This document shows positions 57,476 through 64,000 of a DNA stretch of 64,000 nt, in pieces. The DNA comes from Nipponacmea schrenckii (lineage: Eukaryota > Mollusca > Gastropoda > Lottiidae). A program made the position numbers and the translations under genes. The stretch spans positions 40,783,106 to 40,847,105 of the forward strand of contig JAUJPP010000005.1 of assembly GCA_030562195.1 (NCBI GenBank), read 5' to 3'. The notes under the pieces are model-generated. The model saw only the letters and a list, made by a program, of their open reading frames with translations, had not been told where the DNA came from and made no database searches. Positions within the stretch are counted from its first letter, which is position 1. Each line of letters starts with the position of its first letter.

Positions 57476-57984
57476 GCGATAACAGTATCTAATTGGTGAT
57501 CAGTAATTAAGATGACTAGATGTCGGGCTATACAGATTTTTTTCCGCCTGATGAGAACACGGATCACTGTGGTAATTCATAATAAACAGAATGTCGGAAT
57601 ACTCAGAGTTTTATTAAACATGTTTCAGAAGAAAATCAATTTGAACCACATGTAAATACCGGATTACGCAACATGTCGGAGCAATAAAGTTTTAATAAAT
57701 TTAAAGGATTAAACCAGTTACAGCCAATTGCAGACTAAAACAGCCATAAAAGTTTTAATGGCTCTGGAAATGAATGTTCAAATAACTTTTCAGCATGTTA
57801 AGCGTCTAATAGGATTTCCGACTAAAAGACATAAAATATGGAATAAGTCTATAAAATTGGCCACCGAGGTGTAATATAATTTCTAACTTTCCGTCTCTAT
57901 TTCTGATCTCTGATAGTTATTATTGAAACTTACTTCATGCTTCATGTGAAACAGATTTTATATTAAACGGTCCAATACAAGAAC
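57476..57984. other. No supported gene; outlying piece of the 57-bp satellite
   Basis: At 57893-57935 the phrase 'CTCTGATAGTTATTATTGAA' plus 'ACTTACT' is the same as the satellite unit that starts at 60090, on the other side of the LINE. Confidence 0.6.
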
Positions 57985-59882
57985 AAGAAGGATAAAATGT
58001 ATCAAGAAAATGAAATCTGGTACATCACCAGGTATAGACGGTATTGGTATCGATTTTATAAAATCTTGTTGTTCCGATTTATCACCTATGTTTACTTTAT
58101 TGTTTAATGCAATATTTGATAGTGGTTACTTCCCTTGTTCATGGTCCCAAGCTTTAACATCTCCTCTACATAAAAAAGGACCCAAAAGTGACGTCAATAA
58201 TTATCGTGGAATTTCTTTGTTGGATAATTTTGGTAAAATTTATACGTCAGTTCTGAATAGTAGATTGCAAGCATGGTCAGAATCTCAGGACAAATATTTA
58301 GAAGCACAAGCGGGTTTTTCCGTACAGGGTATTCAACCATAGATCAAGCATTTACCCTTCAGGGATTAGTTCAAAAATATTTGACCAAATCTAAAGGGAG
58401 GTTGCCTTTACGTGGATTTCAAGAAAGCTTTCGATTCTTTGAATAGAATTAAATTGTTATCTCTTTTAATAAAAAAGGATATACATGGTAAAATGTATAC
58501 AACGCTTAAGTCAATGTATAATTCTACCAGTTCATGTGTGAAAATAGGTTCATCAATAACCCCTTTCTTTGATTGTTTGTCAGGTGTTCGGCAAGGCTGT
58601 ATCCTTAGTCCCATATTATTTTGTTTTTATATCAACCAACTTATTGATATGCTTCAGATGGAACAAAAAAGTAAACGGGATATTTACAATTACAGAAGTT
58701 GATGATATATTAGCACTGTTATATGCTGACGATCTCGCACTATTTTCTGATACTGTAGGAGATCTACAAAGAAAGATTCGTGTTTTAGAAATATTTTGTG
58801 ATCAATTTAATCTTGATGTAAATCTTGCTAAAACTAAAATAATTGTATATAGAAATGGTGGTATTTTACGTAATTACGAGAAATGGTATTTTAAAAATGA
58901 ACCTCTTGAAGCTGTTACCTATTATAATTATTTAGGAATAATCTTTTCTTCTAGGTTAAACTGGAGTCAAAATACTAGCAATTTAGCTATAAAAGCCGAA
59001 AAAGCTCTTATCCCTATCAAAAGTTTAATTAGAAGAACTGGTTATCCTAATATCAATATTTGTTTTAAAATTTTTGACAGTATAATAAAACCCATACTTT
59101 TATATGGGTCACAGATATGGGGTTTCGAATACAGACACGACATAGAAAAAGTTCATATTAACTTCTGCACATTTATTTTGAAAATACATAAAAGTTCAAC
59201 AAATGTTGGAACCGTCGGAGAATGTGGTAGAACCAATATAAGTGTGTTATATAACATCATGTATTAAGTATTGGTTTTAACTTGTAAATATGTATATAGA
59301 TCGTTACCCAAAACAAGTATATCTTATGTTAAGAAGGTTAGATGAAATAGGAAGAGTAAATTGGGTGACTAAAATTAAGTTTTATATTCATTAGGTTTTA
59401 GATATATTTTTGATAATGAAAATATTGGAAGTATGCAAATGTTTGTAAATCAAATTAAATTAAGATTGTCTGATATAAATTTACAAGATTGGTCCTCAAA
59501 ATTATCAACAAGTGAAAGTCTTAAAGATTATATGAAATGTAAACCCACTCTTGTAAAAGAATCCTATTTAATTTCAAGTATCCCATTTAAACATAAACAA
59601 AATATTGTTAAACTAAGATTAAATTTATTTCCAACTGCTACAAATTTATATAAAAGAAATTTAATTAATAGCCCCTTGTGTCGATATTGTAGATATGCAA
59701 ATGAAGATCTTTTTCATCTTATGTTTGAATGTACTGCTACAGGAGATTTTAGAATTATTGACGTAGAAATTATGTTTGTTACAAGAGATAATTATCTCAT
59801 TGAATGTACCTGTAATACTTCTCGCCTTTTTAATGCTTCTAAATGTATAGAGAGTGCTTTGACAAAGATATTAAATGTATAA
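57985..59882 (+). pseudogene. LINE reverse transcriptase with C-terminal zinc motif
   Basis: RT blocks appear in order: 'SGTSPGIDGIGIDFIKSC', 'PLHKKGPKSDVNNYRGISLL', 'VDFKKAFDSLNR' with the first Asp, 'GVRQGCILSPILFCFYINQL', and the catalytic box in 'LLYADDLALFSDT' (about 58720). After the RT come 'YNYLGIIFSSRLNWS' and, in a last frame, 'CRYCRYANEDLFHLMFEC', a zinc-binding tail. The endonuclease is missing. Frameshifts near 58330, 58400, 58690 and 59265-59400 break it. The LINE clade is not assigned with confidence. Confidence 0.82.
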
Positions 59883-60085
59883 AACATGAAAATAAAATAT
59901 GTTAATCAAACCCCCAAAATTCTCAATGAACTATTAATTATATTTATTAATTATATGTGTATATATATCTTTGTATTGTTTACTGTAAATAATTTAAATT
60001 GATATGAATTTATTTATACAATATTTATATTACTGTAACGTTGGTCTGAGACCTATATTATTGAAATAAACTATTTATTTATTTA
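57985..60085 (+). mobile_element. 5'-truncated LINE inserted in a satellite
   Basis: Only the reverse transcriptase and C-terminus are present, so the element is 5'-truncated, as is common for LINEs. It ends 'TTGAAATAAACTATTTATTT' with short TTTA repeats. Satellite units of the same type lie on both sides. Confidence 0.75.
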
Positions 60086-60089
60086 TATC

Positions 60090-60874
60090 GAAACTTACTG
60101 ACTCTATATCTAGTCTCTGATAGTTATTATTGAAACTTACTGACTCTATATCTGGTCTCTGATAGTTATTATTGAAACTTACTGACTCTATATCTGGTAT
60201 CTGATAGTTATTATTGAAACTTACTGACTCTATATCTAGTCTCTGATAGTTATTATTGACAGAGGTCAGTCTGAAACTTACTGACTCTATATCTAGTCTC
60301 TGATAGTTATTATTGATAGAGGTCAGTCTGAAACTAACTGACTCTATATCTAGTCTCTGATAGTTATTATTGATAGAGGTCAGTCTGAAACTAACTGACT
60401 CTATATCTAGTCTCTGATAGTTATTATTGACAGAGGTCAGTCTGAAACTTACTGACTCTATATCTAGTCTCTGATAGTTATTATTGACAGAGGTCAGTCT
60501 GAAACTTACTCTATATCTAGTCTGTGATAGTTATTATTGATAGAGGTCAGTCTGAAACTTACTCTATATCTAGTCTCTGATAGTTATTATTGACAGAGGT
60601 CAGTCTGAAACTTACTGACTCTATATCTAATCTCTGATAGTTATTATTGACAGAGGTCAGTCTGAAACTTACTGACTCTATATCTAATCTCTGATAGTTA
60701 TTATTGATAGAGGTCAGTGTGAAACTTACTGACTCTATATCTAGTCTTTGATAGTTATTATTGATAGAGGTCAGTCTGAAACTTACTGACTCTATATCTA
60801 ATCTCCGATAGTTATTATTGATAGAGGTCAGTCTGAAACTTACTGACTCTATATTTAGTCTCTGATAGTTATTA
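60090..60874. repeat. 57-bp satellite entering a gap
   Basis: The unit contains 'GACAGAGGTCAGTCTGAAAC', 'TTACTGACTCTATATCTAGT' and 'CTCTGATAGTTATTATT'. The first units lack the 'CAGAGGTCAGTCTG' part and are shorter. 57 is 19 codons, so the minus strand stays open ('RLDIESVSFRLTS'), a false ORF. Confidence 0.95.
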
Positions 60875-61374
60875 NNNNNNNNNNNNNNNNNNNNNNNNNN
60901 NNNNNNNNNNNNNNNNNNNNNNNNNNNNNNNNNNNNNNNNNNNNNNNNNNNNNNNNNNNNNNNNNNNNNNNNNNNNNNNNNNNNNNNNNNNNNNNNNNNN
61001 NNNNNNNNNNNNNNNNNNNNNNNNNNNNNNNNNNNNNNNNNNNNNNNNNNNNNNNNNNNNNNNNNNNNNNNNNNNNNNNNNNNNNNNNNNNNNNNNNNNN
61101 NNNNNNNNNNNNNNNNNNNNNNNNNNNNNNNNNNNNNNNNNNNNNNNNNNNNNNNNNNNNNNNNNNNNNNNNNNNNNNNNNNNNNNNNNNNNNNNNNNNN
61201 NNNNNNNNNNNNNNNNNNNNNNNNNNNNNNNNNNNNNNNNNNNNNNNNNNNNNNNNNNNNNNNNNNNNNNNNNNNNNNNNNNNNNNNNNNNNNNNNNNNN
61301 NNNNNNNNNNNNNNNNNNNNNNNNNNNNNNNNNNNNNNNNNNNNNNNNNNNNNNNNNNNNNNNNNNNNNNNNNN
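60875..61374. other. Assembly gap, 500 N
   Basis: Fixed-size N block following the 57-bp array. Confidence 0.99.
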
Positions 61375-61870
61375 CAAAGAAAGAAGGTCGCGATATTAAT
61401 GATAGATGCCGGCCTTTAATATTTACCTATTGAAATAGACTGAATGAAAATAAGTCGTCAATGGCTGTTCACCTTAGTGAATATCAACAAATAGACCGAT
61501 ATTATCCTACAAGATGATACAGCAGAAATTAAAAAATCTATAGAAACTATAGCTGTCCCTGGTTCTAATAATAATATGGAACATTAATGATTTGGCAGAA
61601 ATTATGAAAATATGTAGGAATGAAAAAATGTTTCGTCATTCAGTACTAATTATCAAATTCTACCCCCCGGGCACAATGTAAAAATAACCCACTGAATGAT
61701 GAAGCAGAATTCTTAAAAATTCCATTGGAATAGATGACGTCATTCAGGTCTAGTTATAATATAATTAACAGTGATCAAATTTAAATTGTTGTTGTTGATA
61801 TTGTATAAATATATTTCTCTCGGAAAATCAAACTGACAAAGTGGTTAGTAATAATTATACAGTACTATTT
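61375..61870. other. No supported gene
   Basis: AT-rich. A 'GATGACGTCAT' CRE-type palindrome lies at 61734-61744; no gene is visible around it. Confidence 0.4.
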
Positions 61871-62236
61871 TGAGAGAGAACAATTGTTATGGATATAGAC
61901 TTATATTTATTAACAACAGCACAACGTTTCATTACACATACAGGTAACGTTTTCAAGTGATAATTAACCATGGTGGTAGGTAGGTAAATGGCGAGTTAAC
62001 GTTCGCTTCCAGCAATTGCTGATATCGCAAACTATAATTAACCATAAAAATATACTCCTTATATATGCCCGGGACACTCAACAACTCAATAAATGTACAA
62101 AAACAAACTTAATATAATTAGGGATTACCAGTTGCTCAAATATTAACTCAAACAATTAGATGACTAAAGTAGGTAAAATACCAATAGGTGTAATCACATA
62201 TAATAATAATGACAGGATTAGATGATATTCCAACAA

Positions 62237-62458
62237 TTACTTAGGTAGTGACCAGTATCTCTCTCTATTCATGGATGGTTTGTGTCTCCTAATTTCTACT
62301 GCTTCTGTTATGGCTCTACTTTTCCATTTAGGTAAATTGGTAGCTAGTATCGTAGGCTGTTTTCATTGTATTTGATGCGTAGGGTTTCCTTTATGTTCCG
62401 CAATAGCTGATTTGGTGTGTTCTCCTTTTTCAGTGGCTGTTTTGTGCTCTTTTATTCT
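62237..62458 (-). pseudogene. Penelope-like GIY-YIG endonuclease C-terminal fragment
   Basis: The minus frame reads 'RIKEHKTATEKGEHTKSAIA', then 'EHKGNPTHQI', an in-frame TGA where the family has Trp, then 'KSRAITEAVEIRRHKPSMNR' and 'LPK' before a TAA. The pattern RIKEH...SA(I)AEH...H.I.(W)...R...EA..I......NR is the end of the GIY-YIG nuclease of Penelope-like elements. The fragment starts near RIKEH, so the catalytic GIY and YIG boxes and the RT are absent. Confidence 0.7.
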
Positions 62459-62505
62459 GGTAGAGCACAAAACAGCCACTGAGAAAGGAGAACACACCAA
62501 ATCTG
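62407..62505. repeat. 44-bp near-perfect hairpin
   Basis: The arms 62407-62450 and 62462-62505 match at 42 of 44 positions around an 11-nt loop. The stem is made from the Penelope coding segment and its inverted copy. Confidence 0.95.
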
Positions 62506-62558
62506 TGCTGTGTTGTGTTAATTAATAGAAGTCTATATCCATAACAATTGTTCTCTCT

Positions 62559-63080
62559 TAATGTTCAGTTATACTTCTAAATGTCTTACAAGGATTACTA
62601 TTTTGAGGTTTGTAATTATATTATTATAAAAATGATCAGTAATATTCGATCCACTAACAAACTTGGGAAGACGCGATAGTATTCTGTATTTTTATAGATA
62701 TATTCTGATCGTAAAGAGTATGGGCGTCAGAGACTAATAGTATTCTTTATAAGTAGGTGTGGATGACGAGTGCAGTGTTATCATAGTCTCTGATGTCCAG
62801 ACTATTCCTTTCAACGACGAGGATATCTTTCGTCGCTCCTGATCCTAGACAATATAAAGAGACTAGAAGATAGAAGCTAGTGTTTATACAATTAGAAATA
62901 TGGGTATGCCATTGATGTCCAGGTTAAACAAACTTGTGGCAGGCCTACTAATTCCCACCCCACCCAATGATGATGTAGCATAAAGTTAAATAGATAAACC
63001 AAGCTTCGTCATCTTATAGCCCTTCTATATTGTCTCCCCACAACACGTACTGGGTGGGGGGGAGATTTTAACGGCTATCA
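62559..63080. other. No supported gene
   Basis: I see nothing supportable here. 'CCACCCCACCC'-like and G-run sequence near 62957 and 63051-63060 is local composition only. Confidence 0.4.
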
Positions 63081-63464
63081 GTGGTTTCACCCGTTTTCAT
63101 GTTCAACCGTGGTTGTTTCACCCATTTAGAGAGCTGGTGTTTTCAACCACTGATTTCTAGTGGTTTCAACCATAAAATTTACTAATGATCAAACCAGTTA
63201 GTTACCATCATAATGAGTGGAATTAAAGAGGCCAATCCAGAATTATAAAGATCAATCCACGTTAACAAATAAGTTAAATAAAAATCAAGAAGCCACAGTT
63301 TGGTAAGAATTACTAATTGATTAATTAGTGTTTTTAATGATTAATCCATACTGAATGATGGAAAAATGAACCAGTTATGAGATTATCATCATGGAAGACT
63401 TATGTGTGGTGTGTAATGGAAGTGTTCGACAACCACGGTTGAACTTGTAAACGGGTGAAACCAC
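63081..63464. mobile_element. MITE with 36-bp terminal inverted repeats
   Basis: 'GTGGTTTCACCCGTTT' and 'GTTCAACCGTGGTTGT' at the left end (63081-63116) match the complement of 63429-63464 with about two mismatches. The 384-bp element is non-coding and has a further inner copy of 'GGTTTCAACC' near 63165. Confidence 0.8.
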
Positions 63465-63489
63465 CGTCTCCCATTTTAACTTGTGCTTC

Positions 63490-63744
63490 TACCCCTACTT
63501 TAATGAAATGAAATGAATGGAGTTTTACGTCCTACTCTTCTGCACCTTATGGGCTAATGAAGACCGGCAACGCCATGCAGTGTGCAATGAGGGAAATTTT
63601 GCCAGGCCAGCGGCATTAGCCTACTCTTTTTGCGATTTCCAACTGTCGAGGGATCTTTAACGTGCACAGCCTGTAGCACACGGGGCCTCGGTTTAATGTC
63701 CCATCCGAACGACTAGACGCTTTTTCCATTACCCCTACTTTAAT
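63490..63744 (-). mobile_element. SINE-like retroposon with 15-bp target duplication
   Basis: 'TACCCCTACTTTAAT' stands on both sides (63490-63504 and 63730-63744). The element between them (225 bp), read on the minus strand, ends in CATTT repeats, as does the LINE at 33.5-38.7 kb. Its body contains 'GGGATCTTTAACGTGCACAG' and 'GGGGCCTCGGTTTAATGTCC' (plus strand), phrases I associate with conserved invertebrate SINE-type repeats. Confidence 0.75.
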
Positions 63745-63759
63745 ATAATATATTTTCAC

Positions 63760-64000
63760 AATGTCAACCTTTTACAAACTTCATCTTATACATCTTCACA
63801 ATGTCAAGCTATTACAAACATCATCTTATACATCTTCACAATGCCAAGCTATTACAAACTTCATTTTATGCATCTTCACAATGTCAACCTTTAACAAACT
63901 TCATCTTATACATCTTCACAATGTCAAGCTATTACAAACATCATCTTATACATCTTCACAATGTCAAGCTATTACAAACATCATCTTATACATCTTCACA
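63760..64000. repeat. 40-bp tandem repeat, running off the window
   Basis: The unit contains 'CATCTTCACAATGTCAAGCT' and 'ATTACAAACATCATCTTATA'. Six copies are visible. Confidence 0.95.

Larger units (their letters stand above)
61871..62558 (-). mobile_element. Penelope-like element fragment in palindromic arrangement
   Basis: The ends pair as inverted repeats ('GAGAGAACAATTGTTATGGA' and its complement at 62535-62557). The minus strand reads, in order, a GIY-YIG endonuclease C-terminus (62458-62237), the phrase 'GAAACGTTGTGCTGTTG' (about 61930) and the end. On the plus strand, 62462-62558 is a short inverted copy: the start of the same coding block joined directly to the same end. Inverted partial copies are typical of Penelope-like elements. 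Confidence 0.65.

Noticed and set aside
57549..57575. CTGATGAG as a hammerhead core
   Set aside because: No GAAA box at suitable distance and no stem II could be found.
60559..61377. 272-codon minus frame
   Set aside because: 57-bp satellite translation continuing into N.

Overview
The window reads as nuclear DNA of a metazoan, most likely a mollusc. It is AT-rich, has spliced genes with GT-AG introns, carries no operons, and is packed with DIRS, LINE, Penelope, Mutator-like, Crypton-like and MITE remnants plus repeat phrases common in mollusc genomes (for example 'GGGCAATAACTC' beside 'AAGGTCAAGGTCA'). The species cannot be fixed from the sequence alone. Four gaps of exactly 500 N (3831-4330, 26454-26953, 43866-44365, 60875-61374) are placeholders of unknown true size, and at least one side of each is a tandem array.

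Only one host gene can be reconstructed with confidence: a four-exon gene on the minus strand (17557-19690) for a 242-residue type I membrane protein of the TNF receptor superfamily. It has a signal peptide, cysteine-rich repeats, a Thr/Ser-rich stalk, one membrane segment and a short tail without a death domain.

Layout. 1-5.5 kb: a decayed DIRS-type retrotransposon (Gag-like, RT-RNase H, tyrosine recombinase), with a second partial copy in inverted orientation across a gap. 5.5-16.9 kb: old dispersed repeats, including a Penelope-type terminal sequence with hammerhead-like core motifs, a large inverted repeat of pearl-like core units, and repeats rich in CCGGAAGT and TCAAGGTCA. 16.9-21.3 kb: a LINE tail, the TNFR gene, an unknown ORF and a Crypton-like fragment. 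21.4-29.8 kb: a 113-bp hairpin, a 55-bp satellite, a MITE, a gap and a 21-bp satellite. 33.5-38.7 kb: a full-length but dead RNase H-bearing LINE with a 14-bp target-site duplication, itself interrupted by a foldback element flanked by a 113-bp duplication. 39-44.8 kb: small repeats, MITEs and a possible BEL/Pao remnant. 45.2-51.4 kb: 6.2 kb of two abutting tandem arrays (69 bp, then 29 bp). 52.5-54 kb: a broken Mutator-like transposase. 56-60 kb: two LINE fragments and a tRNA-derived SINE with a multiplied A box. 60-64 kb: a 57-bp satellite, a palindromic Penelope-like fragment, a MITE, a SINE with a clean target-site duplication, and a 40-bp tandem repeat running off the end.

By rough addition about a quarter of the window is tandem repeat. 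Most long open frames are translations of arrays whose unit is a multiple of three (21, 57, 69 bp) or frames running through N. Apart from the TNFR gene, the coding material is mobile-element debris with stops and frameshifts, so no multi-gene system works together here. The candidates for new biology are repeat structures and cis-elements rather than an operon-like system.
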